Shown here: one piece after another, positions 41,538 through 53,578 of the stretch
Position numbering within the stretch: the stretch's first letter is position 1
Layout of the letters: each line of letters starts with the position of its first letter
From: Pseudomonadales bacterium
Lineage (GTDB): Bacteria; Pseudomonadota; Gammaproteobacteria; Pseudomonadales; Ketobacteraceae
Length of the DNA: 64,000 nt
Reading direction: 5' to 3'
Assembly (NCBI GenBank): GCA_020062665.1
Contig: JAGUVW010000010.1
Span: 1-64,000, forward strand
The notes under the pieces: generated by a model
Told to the model about the DNA's origin: nothing
Databases searched by the model: none
What the model saw: the letters and a program-made list of their open reading frames with translations, nothing else
Program-made: the position numbers and the translations under genes

Positions 41538-42008
41538 ATGAACATCAATGCTACCATCCTGGGTCAAATCATCGCTTTCTCGATCTTTGTGTGGTTCTGC
41601 ATGAAGTTCGTGTGGCCGCCGGTGATTACGGCGATGCGCGAGCGTCAGGACAAAATCGCGTCGGGTCTGCAGAATGCGGATCAGGCGAACCGGGATCTGG
41701 AACTGGCGAAAGAAAAGGCGGCTGAAACGCTGCGTGAAGCCAAGCAGCAAGCTGCAGCCCTGATTGAGCAGGCCAACAAGCGTGCCAATCAACTGGTGGA
41801 TGAAGCGAAAGATCAGGCCCGTGCCGAAGGTGAGCGCTTGAAAGCGGCTGCCCAGTCTGAGATCGATCAGGAACTCAACCGTGCCAAGGAAACCCTGCGC
41901 ACCCAGGTTGCAGCCCTGTCCATCGCTGGCGCTGAAAAAATCCTGTCCGCTTCGGTGGATCAGGCCGCCCACAGCAAGATGCTTGAGCAGCTTGCAGCAG
42001 AACTGTAA
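41538..42008 (+). CDS. atpF: ATP synthase F0 subunit b
   Basis: The 156-residue product has one N-terminal membrane helix (about 5-27) and a long charged helix rich in Ala, Glu, Gln and Lys. It starts [20 protein letters not shown] as in gammaproteobacteria. It forms the peripheral stalk. Confidence 0.96.
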   Translation: MNINATILGQIIAFSIFVWFCMKFVWPPVITAMRERQDKIASGLQNADQANRDLELAKEKAAETLREAKQQAAALIEQANKRANQLVDEAKDQARAEGERLKAAAQSEIDQELNRAKETLRTQVAALSIAGAEKILSASVDQAAHSKMLEQLAAEL

Positions 42009-42019
42009 CGGTATCGGAT

Positions 42020-42556
42020 ATGGCAGAACTTACAACGGTTGCCCGACCCTACGCGAAAGCGGCATTCCAGTTCGCTGACGAAAACGGCGCGCTGGCGGAA
42101 TGGTCTGCAATGCTGAAATTCCTGGCAGCTGTTACCCAGCAGGATGTGGTGGCGCAGTTTCTGGACAATCCCAAGGTCACGTCTGACAAGAAGTCCGAGG
42201 GATTCCTGAAGCTGTGTGCCGACAGGCTGAGCCCGGCGGGGAAAAACTTTGTCTCCCTGCTGGCGCAGAACAAGCGCCTGCCTGTGCTGCCGGAAATCGC
42301 GGTGCTGTTCGAGGCATTGAAGTCAGAGAAGGAACGGAGCGTTGACGCGGTTATCACCTCCGCCTTCGCCCTGACCGCAGAACAGACCAACAAGCTTGCA
42401 GACTCGCTGAAGAAAAAGCTCGGCCGGGAAATTAACGTCACCACTGCGGTTGACAGCTCCATCTTAGGGGGCGTGGTCATCAAGGCAGGCGATCTGGTGA
42501 TCGACGGCTCCGTGCGTGGCAAGCTGGCCAAACTGGCCGAAACATTGAATTCTTGA
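42020..42556 (+). CDS. atpH: ATP synthase F1 subunit delta
   Basis: The 178-residue product starts [19 protein letters not shown], typical of the family. The C-terminal part has [20 protein letters not shown] and [12 protein letters not shown]. It links F1 to the b stalk. It lies 11 bp after atpF. Confidence 0.96.
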   Translation: MAELTTVARPYAKAAFQFADENGALAEWSAMLKFLAAVTQQDVVAQFLDNPKVTSDKKSEGFLKLCADRLSPAGKNFVSLLAQNKRLPVLPEIAVLFEALKSEKERSVDAVITSAFALTAEQTNKLADSLKKKLGREINVTTAVDSSILGGVVIKAGDLVIDGSVRGKLAKLAETLNS

Positions 42557-42572
42557 GTTTGAGGATCTAAGC

Positions 42573-44117
42573 ATGCAGCAGCTCAACCCCTCTGAGATCA
42601 GCGAGCTGATCAAACAGCGCATCGCTAGCCTGGATACCACCGCCGAAGCCCGCAACGAAGGTACCATCGTTAGCGTGTCTGACGGCATCGTGCGTATCCA
42701 CGGTCTGGCTGATGTAATGTACGGTGAAATGATCGAGTTCCAGAACGGCGTATTTGGTATGGCGCTGAACCTGGAACAGGATTCTGTCGGCGCCGTGGTG
42801 CTGGGTGAATACCTGGGCCTGGCGGAAGGCCAGAAAGTAAAATGTACTGGCAAGGTTCTCGAAGTACCGGTGGGCCCCGAACTGCTGGGTCGCGTGGTGG
42901 ATGCACTGGGTAACCCCATTGACGGCAAGGGCCCGCTCAACGCCAAGGTGAGCGACGTAATCGAAAAGGTTGCGCCTGGTGTAATCGCCCGTAAATCCGT
43001 TGACCAGCCGGTGCAGACCGGTCTGAAGTCCATCGACGCCATGACCCCGGTTGGTCGTGGTCAGCGCGAGTTGATCATCGGTGACCGCCAGATCGGCAAA
43101 ACCGCTGTGGCGATCGATACCATCATCAACCAGAAAGGCACTGGTATTAAGTGTATCTACGTTGCGATCGGCCAGAAGCAGTCGTCCATCGCCAACGTCG
43201 TGCGCAAGCTGGAAGAACACGGCGCCATGGATCACACCATCGTGGTGGCTGCAGCTGCGGCTGATCCCGCTGCCATGCTGTTCATTGCGGCCTTCACCGG
43301 TTGCACCATGGGCGAATATTTCCGCGATCGCGGTCAAGACGCCCTGATCGTATACGATGACTTGACCAAGCAAGCCTGGGCCTATCGCCAGATCTCCCTG
43401 CTGCTGCGTCGTCCGCCCGGCCGTGAAGCGTACCCCGGTGACGTGTTCTATCTGCACTCCCGTCTGCTGGAACGTGCCGCTCGCGTCAGCGCCGATTACG
43501 TCGAGAAGTTCACCAATGGTGAAGTGAAAGGCAAGACTGGCTCCCTGACTGCGCTGCCGATCATCGAAACCCAGGCCGGTGACGTATCCGCATTCGTACC
43601 GACCAACGTAATCTCCATCACCGACGGCCAGATCTTCCTGGAAACCTCGCTCTTCAACAGTGGTGTCCGTCCGGCGATGAACGCCGGTATCTCGGTATCG
43701 CGGGTAGGTGGTGCGGCCCAGACCAAGATCATCAAGAAGCTGGGTGGTGGTATCCGTCTGGCACTGGCCCAGTATCGTGAACTGGCGGCGTTTGCCCAGT
43801 TTGCCTCGGATCTGGACGAAGCCACTCGCCGTCAGCTGGAGCATGGTCAGCGTGTTACCGAACTGATGAAGCAGAAGCAATACGCGCCTCTGTCTGTTGC
43901 GGAAATGGGCTTGGTGCTGTACGTGGCGAACGAAGGCTACCTGGCGGACATCGAAATCAAGAAGGTGCTGGATTTCGAAGCTTCCCTGCTGTCCTACGCC
44001 AATGCCGAGTACGCCGATCTGCTGGCCAAGGTCAACGAGAAAGGCGACTGGAGCAACGAGATCGAAGCGCAGTACAAAGCGCTGGTCGAGAAGTTCAAGG
44101 CCACCCAGACCTGGTAA
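42573..44117 (+). CDS. atpA: ATP synthase F1 subunit alpha
   Basis: The 514-residue product has Walker [11 protein letters not shown], the catalytic-interface Arg region [19 protein letters not shown], and [15 protein letters not shown] at its N-terminus. It forms the non-catalytic nucleotide sites of the F1 hexamer. Length and sequence are normal. Confidence 0.98.
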   Translation: MQQLNPSEISELIKQRIASLDTTAEARNEGTIVSVSDGIVRIHGLADVMYGEMIEFQNGVFGMALNLEQDSVGAVVLGEYLGLAEGQKVKCTGKVLEVPVGPELLGRVVDALGNPIDGKGPLNAKVSDVIEKVAPGVIARKSVDQPVQTGLKSIDAMTPVGRGQRELIIGDRQIGKTAVAIDTIINQKGTGIKCIYVAIGQKQSSIANVVRKLEEHGAMDHTIVVAAAAADPAAMLFIAAFTGCTMGEYFRDRGQDALIVYDDLTKQAWAYRQISLLLRRPPGREAYPGDVFYLHSRLLERAARVSADYVEKFTNGEVKGKTGSLTALPIIETQAGDVSAFVPTNVISITDGQIFLETSLFNSGVRPAMNAGISVSRVGGAAQTKIIKKLGGGIRLALAQYRELAAFAQFASDLDEATRRQLEHGQRVTELMKQKQYAPLSVAEMGLVLYVANEGYLADIEIKKVLDFEASLLSYANAEYADLLAKVNEKGDWSNEIEAQYKALVEKFKATQTW

Positions 44118-44170
44118 ACCCTTCACCGGAGCGGCGCAAGCCGCTCCCGTAACCTGATTACGGTAGATCT

Positions 44171-45031
44171 ATGGCAGGCGCAAAAGAAATACGCTCCAAA
44201 ATTGCCAGCGTGAAGAACACGCAGAAGATCACTTCTGCCATGCAGCTGGTGGCCGCCAGCAAGATGCGCAAGGCACAGGATCGCATGGCGGCTTCCAAGC
44301 CCTATGCCGAGAAGATTCGTGAAGTGGTTCGACATCTGGCCAATTCCAATCCGGAATACCGTCATGCCTACATGGTAAACCGCGACGTCAAGCGGGTGGG
44401 CGTGGTGGTCATTTCCACCGACCGCGGGTTGTGCGGCGGCTTGAACATCAACCTGTTCAAGCAGGTCATCAACCTGAGCAAGGAATGGAAAGCCCAGGGG
44501 GCCGAGCTGGAAATGGCTCTGATCGGTTCCAAGGCTGTCAGTTTCTTCAAGTCCGTCGGCGGCAAGGTCGTGGCTACCCGCACTGGCCTGGGTGATTATC
44601 CCTCCGTGGAAGACCTGATCGGTTCCGTGAAGGTGATGCTCAATGCGTTCGACGAAGGCCGCATCGATCGTCTTTATATTGTGTACAACGAATTCGTCAA
44701 CACCATGACCCAGAAGCCGGTCGCTCGTCAGCTGCTGCCGTTGGAAGCCTCTGACGATCCTGCGTACAAGCATCGCTGGGACTACATCTACGAGCCTGAA
44801 GCCAAGGAAATCCTCGATTTTCTGCTGGTGCGTTTCATCGAGTCCCAGGTGTATCAGGGCGTCGTGGAAAATAATGCCTGTGAACAGGCAGCGCGTATGG
44901 TGGCCATGAAGTCCGCAACCGACAACGCGGGCAACCTGATCAAGGAACTGCAGCTGATCTACAACAAGGCCCGTCAGGCCGCGATCACGCAGGAAATTTC
45001 CGAGATCGTCGGCGGCGCGGCAGCGGTGTAA
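44171..45031 (+). CDS. atpG: ATP synthase F1 subunit gamma
   Basis: The 286-residue product begins [20 protein letters not shown], has [15 protein letters not shown] in the middle and ends [16 protein letters not shown], all diagnostic of the rotating central shaft. Confidence 0.98.
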   Translation: MAGAKEIRSKIASVKNTQKITSAMQLVAASKMRKAQDRMAASKPYAEKIREVVRHLANSNPEYRHAYMVNRDVKRVGVVVISTDRGLCGGLNINLFKQVINLSKEWKAQGAELEMALIGSKAVSFFKSVGGKVVATRTGLGDYPSVEDLIGSVKVMLNAFDEGRIDRLYIVYNEFVNTMTQKPVARQLLPLEASDDPAYKHRWDYIYEPEAKEILDFLLVRFIESQVYQGVVENNACEQAARMVAMKSATDNAGNLIKELQLIYNKARQAAITQEISEIVGGAAAV

Positions 45032-45063
45032 GGGTTTCCGGTTTCGAACATATTCTGGTTTAA

Positions 45064-46473
<1,410 letters not shown>

Positions 46474-46491
46474 CCTTCGGGGGAGTGAACC

Positions 46492-46917
46492 ATGGCGATG
46501 ACAGTACATTGCGATATCGTAAGCGCCGAGAAGGCCATCTTCTCCGGTTTGGTGGAGCTGGTTGTCGCGCACGGCAAGCTGGGTGATCTGGGTGTTGCGC
46601 CGGGTCACGCCCCCCTTCTGACCCAGCTCAACCCTGGTCCGGTGCGTGTCATCAGACAGGGTGGGCAGGAAGAAGTGTATTACGTGTCCGGCGGTATGCT
46701 CGAGGTGCAGCCCAGTCTGGTGACGGTGCTGGCGGATACGGCCTTGCGAGCCGATGACATGGACGAAGCGGCTGCCCAGCAGGCTGCCGAAGACGCCCGC
46801 CGTCATCTGAACAATCAGTCTGCCGAAATCAACTATTCCTCGGCGGCGGTTCAACTGGCGGAGGCGATGGCGCAGTTGCGCACCATCCAGGCCTTGCGCA
46901 AAAAGATGGGCAAGTAA
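46492..46917 (+). CDS. atpC: ATP synthase F1 subunit epsilon
   Basis: The 141-residue product has the beta-sandwich ([34 protein letters not shown]) and the C-terminal helical hairpin ([13 protein letters not shown]). It regulates and couples F1. It is the last gene of the operon, followed by a strong terminator. Confidence 0.96.
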   Translation: MAMTVHCDIVSAEKAIFSGLVELVVAHGKLGDLGVAPGHAPLLTQLNPGPVRVIRQGGQEEVYYVSGGMLEVQPSLVTVLADTALRADDMDEAAAQQAAEDARRHLNNQSAEINYSSAAVQLAEAMAQLRTIQALRKKMGK

Positions 46918-46951
46918 TGCGCCTGTCGTGAAACAACCATCAAAGCATGTT

Positions 46952-46979
46952 AAAAAGGGTAGCGATGCTACCCTTTTTT
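46952..46979 (+). terminator. Rho-independent terminator of the atp operon
   Basis: AAAAAGGGTAGC (46952-46963), loop GAT, GCTACCCTTTTTT (46967-46979). Strong 12-bp stem with a U tract, 35 bp after atpC. Confidence 0.92.
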
Positions 46980-47016
46980 ATTGGCACCCCTGAGTCTGAG
47001 CAAGGATTCACGTTCT

Positions 47017-48393
47017 ATGGATCTCAATGTCGTCATTCTGGCGGCGGGCAAAGGCACCCGCATGAAGTCCCGCCTGCCCAAGGTTCTGCAACCCCTGGCC
47101 AAGAAACCCCTGTTGTCCCATGTGCTGGAGACCTGCTTCGGGCTCAATGCCACGCGGGTGATCGTGGTGTACGGACATGGTGGCGATCAGGTGCAGGACA
47201 CCATCGCCCGTCAGTTTCCCGACAAACCCATCCAGTGGGTGGAGCAGCGTGAGCAACTGGGCACCGGACACGCGGTGAAGCAGGCGCTGCCGGCGTTGCA
47301 GGAGGCCAGCCGTACCCTGGTGCTGTATGGCGATGTTCCGCTCACCAGCGAGGACACCCTGACCCGCTTTCTGAACCAGGTGACGCCAGGCCAGGTCGGC
47401 GTGCTGACCGTCAGGCTGGACAATCCCAAGGGCTATGGCCGCATCATCCGCGATCACAGCGGTGCGGTGCGGGAGATCGTGGAAGAAAAGGATGCCGGTG
47501 ATGAAATCCGCAAGATCCAGGAAGTGAGCACCGGCATCATGCTGGCCGACTCCATGGACCTGCAGGCCTGGTTGCCCAAGATCGACAACAACAACGCTCA
47601 GGGCGAGTACTACCTGACCGACCTGGTCAAGATCGCCAACCAGCATGGCGTCCCGGTCATTGGCAGCCTGGTGGACAATGCCATCGAAGTGGAAGGCGTG
47701 AATGAGCGGCGCCAGCTGGCTCGCCTGGAGCGCCTGTACCAGCGTCATCTGGCGGATCAGCTAATGGTGGAAGGTGTGACGCTGGCGGATCCGGAGCGCA
47801 TCGACATCCGTGGCAGCCTGCACGCAGGCCAAGACAGTTACATCGACGTGAACTGTGTGTTTGAAGGCAACGTCACTCTGGGTGCCAATGTCGAGATCGG
47901 CGCCAACTGCGTCATCATCAACAGCACGATTGGGGATAATTCCATTGTGCGACCCAACTGTGTCATCGAGAATTCCACCATTGGCGAAAGCTGTGAAGTG
48001 GGGCCGTTCGCGCGCATGCGTCCGGGCACCGAGCTGAAGCAGAAAGCCAAGGTGGGCAATTTCGTCGAGACCAAGAATTCCGTGCTGGGCAAGGGTAGCA
48101 AGGCCAGCCACCTTACCTATCTGGGCGACACGGTGACCGGCGAAAACGTCAACATCGGTGCCGGCACCATCACCTGCAATTACGATGGCGCCAACAAACA
48201 CAAAACCCTGATTGGCGATGGCGCCTTCATCGGTTCCAACAGTTCGCTGGTGGCACCGGTCGAAATCGGCGCCGGCGCCACTATCGGCGCTGGCTCCACC
48301 ATCACCAAGGCAGCCAGGGAAAACGCGCTGACCGTGGCGCGCGCCAAGCAGATCACGGTGGAAGGTTGGCAGCGTCCAACCAAAAAGAAGTGA
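47017..48393 (+). CDS. glmU: Bifunctional N-acetylglucosamine-1-phosphate uridyltransferase / glucosamine-1-phosphate acetyltransferase
   Basis: ATG 47017 (MDLNVVILAAGKGTRMKS) gives 458 residues; the open extension to 46981 lies in the terminator. The uridyltransferase half has LAAGKGTRMKSRLPKVL. The acetyltransferase half is a left-handed beta-helix of hexapeptide repeats (about residues 250-435), with TLIGDGAFIGSNSSLVAPV. It makes UDP-GlcNAc for peptidoglycan and LPS. It is followed 18 bp later by glmS, which supplies glucosamine-6-phosphate. Confidence 0.97.
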   Translation: MDLNVVILAAGKGTRMKSRLPKVLQPLAKKPLLSHVLETCFGLNATRVIVVYGHGGDQVQDTIARQFPDKPIQWVEQREQLGTGHAVKQALPALQEASRTLVLYGDVPLTSEDTLTRFLNQVTPGQVGVLTVRLDNPKGYGRIIRDHSGAVREIVEEKDAGDEIRKIQEVSTGIMLADSMDLQAWLPKIDNNNAQGEYYLTDLVKIANQHGVPVIGSLVDNAIEVEGVNERRQLARLERLYQRHLADQLMVEGVTLADPERIDIRGSLHAGQDSYIDVNCVFEGNVTLGANVEIGANCVIINSTIGDNSIVRPNCVIENSTIGESCEVGPFARMRPGTELKQKAKVGNFVETKNSVLGKGSKASHLTYLGDTVTGENVNIGAGTITCNYDGANKHKTLIGDGAFIGSNSSLVAPVEIGAGATIGAGSTITKAARENALTVARAKQITVEGWQRPTKKK

Positions 48394-48411
48394 ACGCGAA
48401 GGATCTGAACT

Positions 48412-50238
48412 ATGTGCGGAATTGTTGGTGCAGTCTCCACCCGTGATGTAACACCCATCCTGCTGGAAGGCCTCAAGCGCCTGGAATATCGCGGCTATGA
48501 TTCCGCCGGGATTGCGCGCTTCAACCCTGGCCAGCCCATTGATCGCCTGCGCCGCATCGGCAAGGTGCGCGAGCTGGAGCAGGCGGTGAAACAAAGCGAT
48601 CAGCAGGGCACCATCGGCATCGCCCACACCCGCTGGGCCACCCACGGTGTGCCAGCGGAACGCAACGCGCATCCGCACATGTCTGGCCATGATGTGGCGG
48701 TGGTGCACAACGGCATCATCGAGAATCACGAGGAACTGCGCGCGTCGCTGCAGAAAGACGGCTATGTATTCACCTCCGAAACCGACACCGAAGTCGTGGC
48801 GCACCTGGTGCATCAGAATCTGGCCAAGGGCATGGATCTGCTGGCGGCGGTGAAAGCCACTACGGCCAAACTGCGCGGCGCCTACGCACTGGGTGTGATG
48901 CAGGCCAGTGACGCCAATCGCCTGATCGCCGCCCGCGAAGGCAGCCCGCTGGTGCTGGGCGTGGGGCTGGGGGAAAACTTCATTGCCTCTGATCAGCTGG
49001 CGCTGTTACCAGTGACCACTCGCTTCATCTTTCTCGATGAAGGCGATATCGCCGAAATCACCCGCGACAGCATCCGCGTCGAGGATCACAACGGCAATGT
49101 GGTGGAACGGGAAATCAAGCAATACATCGGCGGCGATCCATCGGCGGACAAGGGCGAATATCGTCACTACATGCTGAAGGAAATTTTTGAGCAGCCCACG
49201 GCGATCCGTGCCACGCTGGAAGGCCGCATCCATCATGACGGGATCGATGTGTCCATTTTCGGCCCCGGCGCAGCGGAGATTTTTCCGCAGATTGAATCAG
49301 TGCAGATCGTGGCGTGCGGTACATCCTTCCACGCCGGACTGGTCGCAAAATACTGGTTCGAGGGCCTGGCGGGTGTGCAGTGCAACGTGGAAGTGGCCAG
49401 TGAATTCCGTTACCGCCGCACCATCACGCGCCCCAACACGCTGTTCGTCACCATTTCCCAATCTGGTGAAACCGCCGACACGCTCGCTGCGCTGCGCGAT
49501 GCCAAGGGCTATCTGTCGACGCTGACCGTGTGCAACGTGCCCACCAGTTCGCTGGTGCGTGAATCAGCCATGTGTTTCCTCACCAAGGCGGGCCCGGAAA
49601 TCGGTGTGGCGTCCACCAAGGCGTTCACCACCCAGCTGGCGGCGCTGTTCATGCTGGTGCTGGGCGTGGGCAAATTCCACGATATCCAGCCGGCGGAAGA
49701 AAAGCGTCTGCTGCAGGGTTTGCAGCAATTGCCCGATGTGGTGCAGTCGGCGCTGCGCCTGAACAAACCGATCCAGCAGATGGCGGAACTGTTTGCGGAA
49801 AAACATCACGCGCTGTTCCTCGGCCGCGGCGTGCAGTATCCGGTGGCGCTGGAAGGCGCGCTCAAGCTGAAGGAAATTTCCTATATTCATGCCGAAGCCT
49901 ATCCCGCCGGCGAACTGAAACATGGCCCGCTGGCACTGGTGGATTCCGACATGCCGGTGGTGACGGTGGCGCCGTCGGATTCGCTGCTGGAAAAACTCAA
50001 ATCCAATCTGCAGGAAGTGCGGGCGCGCGGTGGCGAGCTGTTCATCTTCCAGGACGCCGAAGCCGGTGTGGAAAAACAGCAGGATGTGCATGTGCTGGAT
50101 GTACCGCGGGTGCTGAGCGAACTGGCGCCGATCGTCTACACGGTGCCGCTGCAACTGTTGAGTTATCATGTGGCCATCATCAAGGGTACCGATGTGGATC
50201 AGCCGCGTAACCTCGCCAAATCCGTTACGGTGGAATAA
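48412..50238 (+). CDS. glmS: Glutamine--fructose-6-phosphate aminotransferase (isomerising)
   Basis: The 608-residue product begins [20 protein letters not shown], with catalytic Cys2 exposed after removal of Met, as in class II amidotransferases. [14 protein letters not shown] follows. The synthase half has two SIS domains ([32 protein letters not shown]) and ends NLAKSVTVE, the conserved terminus. It commits sugar to the amino-sugar pathway. No glmS ribozyme-like leader is visible in the 18-bp gap. Confidence 0.98.
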   Translation: MCGIVGAVSTRDVTPILLEGLKRLEYRGYDSAGIARFNPGQPIDRLRRIGKVRELEQAVKQSDQQGTIGIAHTRWATHGVPAERNAHPHMSGHDVAVVHNGIIENHEELRASLQKDGYVFTSETDTEVVAHLVHQNLAKGMDLLAAVKATTAKLRGAYALGVMQASDANRLIAAREGSPLVLGVGLGENFIASDQLALLPVTTRFIFLDEGDIAEITRDSIRVEDHNGNVVEREIKQYIGGDPSADKGEYRHYMLKEIFEQPTAIRATLEGRIHHDGIDVSIFGPGAAEIFPQIESVQIVACGTSFHAGLVAKYWFEGLAGVQCNVEVASEFRYRRTITRPNTLFVTISQSGETADTLAALRDAKGYLSTLTVCNVPTSSLVRESAMCFLTKAGPEIGVASTKAFTTQLAALFMLVLGVGKFHDIQPAEEKRLLQGLQQLPDVVQSALRLNKPIQQMAELFAEKHHALFLGRGVQYPVALEGALKLKEISYIHAEAYPAGELKHGPLALVDSDMPVVTVAPSDSLLEKLKSNLQEVRARGGELFIFQDAEAGVEKQQDVHVLDVPRVLSELAPIVYTVPLQLLSYHVAIIKGTDVDQPRNLAKSVTVE

Positions 50239-50261
50239 ATCGCCACTCTCCTTGTATCTGC

Positions 50262-50296
50262 AAAAGCCGGACGGCTCACCCGCTCCGGCTTTTTTG
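50262..50296 (+). terminator. Rho-independent terminator after glmS
   Basis: AAAAGCCGGA (50262-50271) pairs with TCCGGCTTTT (50284-50293), followed by TTG; 24 bp after the stop. Confidence 0.85.
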
Positions 50297-50349
50297 CTTT
50301 CTGACGACTATGCTTGATACGTCTTTCACGCTGCGACCTCCACGCTGCC

Positions 50350-51105
50350 ATGCTGCTTGATCCTGAAATTCTGCTGCTCCTGTTGCTGATCGCCGCTGTC
50401 GCTGGCTGGATCGACGCCATTGCCGGTGGTGGCGGCATCATCATTCTGCCCAGCCTGCTGCTGGCGGGACTCAATCCGGTGCAGGCGCTGGCCACCAACA
50501 AATTACAGGCCTGCTTTGGCAGCGGCACCGCCACGCTGAACTTTGTACTGAAGAAAAAGCTCGACGTGCGAGCGGTGTGGCCGGCGATACTGTGCACGTT
50601 CGTGGGTGCGGCGTTGGGAACGCTGGCGGTGCAGTGGATGCCCAAGGCATTACTGGAAACGCTGATTCCGCTGCTGCTGATCGCGCTGGCGCTGTTTCTG
50701 TTGTTTGGCACCCGGCACCTTGCCAGCGAGCGGGAAGCGCGTATTCGCACGGGCACTTTTGCGTTGCTCATCGGTGGCGGTGTGGGTTTCTATGACGGCT
50801 TTTTCGGCCCGGGCACCGGCACGCTGTTCGCGGTGGCGCATATGTTGCTGCTGGGCCAGAGCATGCTCAACGCCACCATCAACACCAAGCTGCTGAACTT
50901 CGTCAGCAACATTACCGCGCTGCTGTTTTTCATTCTGGGTGGCGAAGTGCAGTGGCTGATCGGGCTGGTGATGGCGCTGGGACAGATGCTGGGCGCCTGG
51001 CTGGGTTCGAACATGGTGCTGAACAAGGGCGCACGTCTGATTCGCCCGGTGATGATCGTGGTGAGCATTGTGATCAGCCTGAAACTGCTGCTGTTTTCAG
51101 ACTGA
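50350..51105 (+). CDS. TauE/SafE (TSUP) family permease
   Basis: ATG 50350 gives 251 residues; the ORF start at 50314 is not hydrophobic and is left out. The start codon is followed by MLLDPEILLLLLLIAAVAGW. There are about eight membrane helices and the family marks IDAIAGGGGIIILPSLLLAG, ATNKLQACFGSGTA and GFYDGFFGPGTGTL, two similar halves. TSUP proteins move organosulfur compounds, sulfite or other anions. The substrate is unknown. Placed after the glmS terminator, so it has its own promoter. Confidence 0.87.
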   Translation: MLLDPEILLLLLLIAAVAGWIDAIAGGGGIIILPSLLLAGLNPVQALATNKLQACFGSGTATLNFVLKKKLDVRAVWPAILCTFVGAALGTLAVQWMPKALLETLIPLLLIALALFLLFGTRHLASEREARIRTGTFALLIGGGVGFYDGFFGPGTGTLFAVAHMLLLGQSMLNATINTKLLNFVSNITALLFFILGGEVQWLIGLVMALGQMLGAWLGSNMVLNKGARLIRPVMIVVSIVISLKLLLFSD

Positions 51106-51120
51106 TCACGGGATGGGACA

Positions 51121-51828
51121 TCAATTCAGGTGTTTGCGCCGGAGCCATCCAGCTGCCGACAGCATCAGCAAACCGAGCGTGGCCAGCGAAGCGGGCTCGC
51201 TGACGGCAGTGGCGGTGTCGCGCACCAGCCAGTGGCCGTAGGGGTTGGTGTTGGAACTGAGGCTATAGGGTGTGTAGAACTGCACAGTGCCACCCGAGAA
51301 CGTATTGAAGAAGCTATTGAACGCCAGCACGGTTCCAACAACTGATCCAGTGTCAGGCTCTTCAAAAACGGCGTCGAGAATGCGCCAGTAATAATTCGCG
51401 TCATATCCGCCGCCATAGGTGCTGTCCGTAAACGACAACAGGTGCGCGACCTTCTCCGCATCTTCTGCCGTCGTTGTGGCAGAGCTCTGTGAGCGGACGG
51501 GATCAATACCCGCAGAGGAGTAAAACAGGGTTTCGACCTCTTGCCGTGTCGCATAGCGGAAGCCCTCGTAATACCCGCCTTCCCCGAGTTGTGCCTTGAT
51601 GTCGTAGTAGCTGTTCAGGTGGATGCCACCACAGCTGGGGCCGCCACCACATCCACTGCCACCTTGCACGATGGCCAGCCAGGGATCCAGCCACTGCAGT
51701 CCGGTATCAGTATCCAGCGTGATCGAGTCGCTCCCATAAATGGAGTTCTGACTGATCAGCACGGCATAGCTGGGCGATATCAGCACTGTACTCAGGATCA
51801 GGCCGGCCACGATTCTCAACACATCCAT
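51121..51828 (-). CDS. PEP-CTERM protein with DUF1566-like region
   Basis: The 235-residue protein has a signal peptide (about residues 1-22, ending SYA) and DTDTGLQWLDPW near residue 40. A mid region has YEGFRYATRQEVETLFY, resembling DUF1566/Lcl-type repeats of secreted proteins. The end is the sorting tag SEPASLATLGLLMLSAAGWLRRK: Pro-Glu-Pro-like motif, membrane helix and basic tail. Such tags are processed by exosortase. No exosortase gene is in the window. It is convergent with the permease gene (15 bp apart). Confidence 0.82.
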   Translation of the reverse strand: MDVLRIVAGLILSTVLISPSYAVLISQNSIYGSDSITLDTDTGLQWLDPWLAIVQGGSGCGGGPSCGGIHLNSYYDIKAQLGEGGYYEGFRYATRQEVETLFYSSAGIDPVRSQSSATTTAEDAEKVAHLLSFTDSTYGGGYDANYYWRILDAVFEEPDTGSVVGTVLAFNSFFNTFSGGTVQFYTPYSLSSNTNPYGHWLVRDTATAVSEPASLATLGLLMLSAAGWLRRKHLN

Positions 51829-51966
51829 TGATGCTGCTCCCTCTAGCTGTCTTCAAAATAATCAGTCAGTTACGCACGCTTTTCAGCAGCAAACATTATT
51901 CCAGCCTCAACAACTGTCGGTTAATCATAGCCTTACAGAATGCTCAGCGAGATTGCTGAAGTAAAT

Positions 51967-51983
51967 TGTCAATTTGATCGACA
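51967..51983. promoter_or_regulatory. Candidate operator TGTCAATTTGATCGACA
   Basis: A 17-bp imperfect palindrome in the 301-bp gap between the divergent PEP-CTERM and MFS genes. It contains the 12-mer also found at 35230-35241. Nothing else was recognised in the gap. Confidence 0.3.
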
Positions 51984-52129
51984 CGTAGTAGAAGCTTGAA
52001 GGGCAGTTCACCGGTAACGGGCATTTCAGCGGGCTGGATGGGCCAAATGGATTCAGCAGATTTTTCCGCTGGCTGCGGTGTTGCTAGCCTTGTACAGATC
52101 TGGACCTTCCTGACCAAGCGAGACACGCC

Positions 52130-53497
52130 GTGAATAACAATAACTACCCGACTGCCCCGAGAGCCTGGTTCACCGTTTTCATTCTGATGCTGGCCTATGT
52201 GCTGTCGTTCATCGATCGCCAGATCCTCAATCTGCTGGTGGGGCCGATCAAGCAGGATCTGCAGCTCTCCGATACGGAAATGAGTCTGCTGATGGGATTG
52301 TCGTTCGCGCTGTTTTACACCATTTGCGGGATTCCGCTGGGGCGGCTGGCGGACAGCAAAAGCCGGCGCGGCATCATCGCGGCGGGTGTGCTGTTCTGGA
52401 GTGCGGCAACGGCAGCGTGCGGGCTGGCGAAAAACTACTGGCATTTCTTTCTGGCGCGCGTCGGTGTCGGTGTGGGTGAAGCGGCGCTGTCGCCGGCGGC
52501 CTATTCCCTGATTACCGACAGCTTTCCGCCCAACAAGCGCGCGACAGCGCTGAGCCTGTATTCCATGGGCATTTACATTGGTTCGGGTCTGGCGTTTCTG
52601 GTGGGCGCGAAAGTCATCCAGTTTGCGCTCAGCCAGGGCGACATGGAGTTCCCGTTGCTGCGCGAAGTGCGGCCCTGGCAGCTGATTTTTCTGCTGCTGG
52701 GCAGCGCGGGCATTCTGTTCACCGGAATTCTGTTTTTGTTGAAAGAGCCGGAGCGCAAAGGCGCTGGTGCCGGCCATGCAGTGCCGCTGAAGGACGTGGC
52801 GGCCTATTTCAAACTCAATCGTAAAACCATCGTGTTGCACAACCTGGGATTCGCCTGCATTGCGTTCAGCGGTTATGGTGCGGCGGCGTGGATTCCGGAA
52901 TTTTTTGTGCGTACCTATGGTTTGCATCGTGTCGAGGTGGGTGAAGTGCTGGGCTGGCTCACCATCATCGGAGGTTCTGCCGGCATTGTGTGTGGTGGTG
53001 CGCTGGCAGACTGGCTGCGCAGCAAAGGTTATGTGGATGCACCGATTCGGGTGGGCATTCTGGCGGCCGTGCTGGCGTTGCCCGGTGTGGCGGGACTGCT
53101 GGCGCCGACGGCGAATATCGCGTTTTTTGCGAATGCCACCACGATCTTCGCGCTGGCGATGCCGTTCGGTGTGGCGCCCGCCGCGCTGCAGGAAATCATG
53201 CCCAATGCGATGCGCGGCCAGGCATCGGCGCTGTACCTGTTTGTGGTGACGTTGATCGGTCTGGGCGTGGGCCCGACGGCGGTCGCGCTGATCACGGATT
53301 TTGTCTTTGGCGATGACGCCGCGCTGCGCTATTCGCTGCTGATCGTGAGTACGCTGGCAGGCCTGCTGGCGATCACGTTGCTGGCATTCACGCTCAAACC
53401 CTACCGCACCAGTCTGCAGCGGCTGGAACACTGGAGTCGCGACGAAAACCACCAGCGCTGGCCAAAAACTGCAGTTATGTCGGCCAATCCCGGCTGA
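52130..53497 (+). CDS. MFS transporter
   Basis: The GTG at 52130 gives 455 residues with about 12 membrane helices. The MFS loop signature is present as GRLADSKSRRG after helix 2, and DRQILNLLVGPIKQDLQLSD and LFYTICGIPLG are typical of the spinster/hexuronate type subgroup. The cargo is unknown. The lipoprotein carboxylesterase gene follows 82 bp later, so an ester-derived acid may be moved, but this is inference. Confidence 0.87.
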   Translation: MNNNNYPTAPRAWFTVFILMLAYVLSFIDRQILNLLVGPIKQDLQLSDTEMSLLMGLSFALFYTICGIPLGRLADSKSRRGIIAAGVLFWSAATAACGLAKNYWHFFLARVGVGVGEAALSPAAYSLITDSFPPNKRATALSLYSMGIYIGSGLAFLVGAKVIQFALSQGDMEFPLLREVRPWQLIFLLLGSAGILFTGILFLLKEPERKGAGAGHAVPLKDVAAYFKLNRKTIVLHNLGFACIAFSGYGAAAWIPEFFVRTYGLHRVEVGEVLGWLTIIGGSAGIVCGGALADWLRSKGYVDAPIRVGILAAVLALPGVAGLLAPTANIAFFANATTIFALAMPFGVAPAALQEIMPNAMRGQASALYLFVVTLIGLGVGPTAVALITDFVFGDDAALRYSLLIVSTLAGLLAITLLAFTLKPYRTSLQRLEHWSRDENHQRWPKTAVMSANPG

Positions 53498-53578
53498 CAT
53501 CCGTGCGCGGTTTTATCCGATCCCCTTAGCATCTTCACCGAATACCAAAAACAACAAACAACGGCTGAGGGATTCATC

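Noticed and set aside
48394-48411. glmS ribozyme
   Set aside because: Only 18 bp separate glmU and glmS, far too short.
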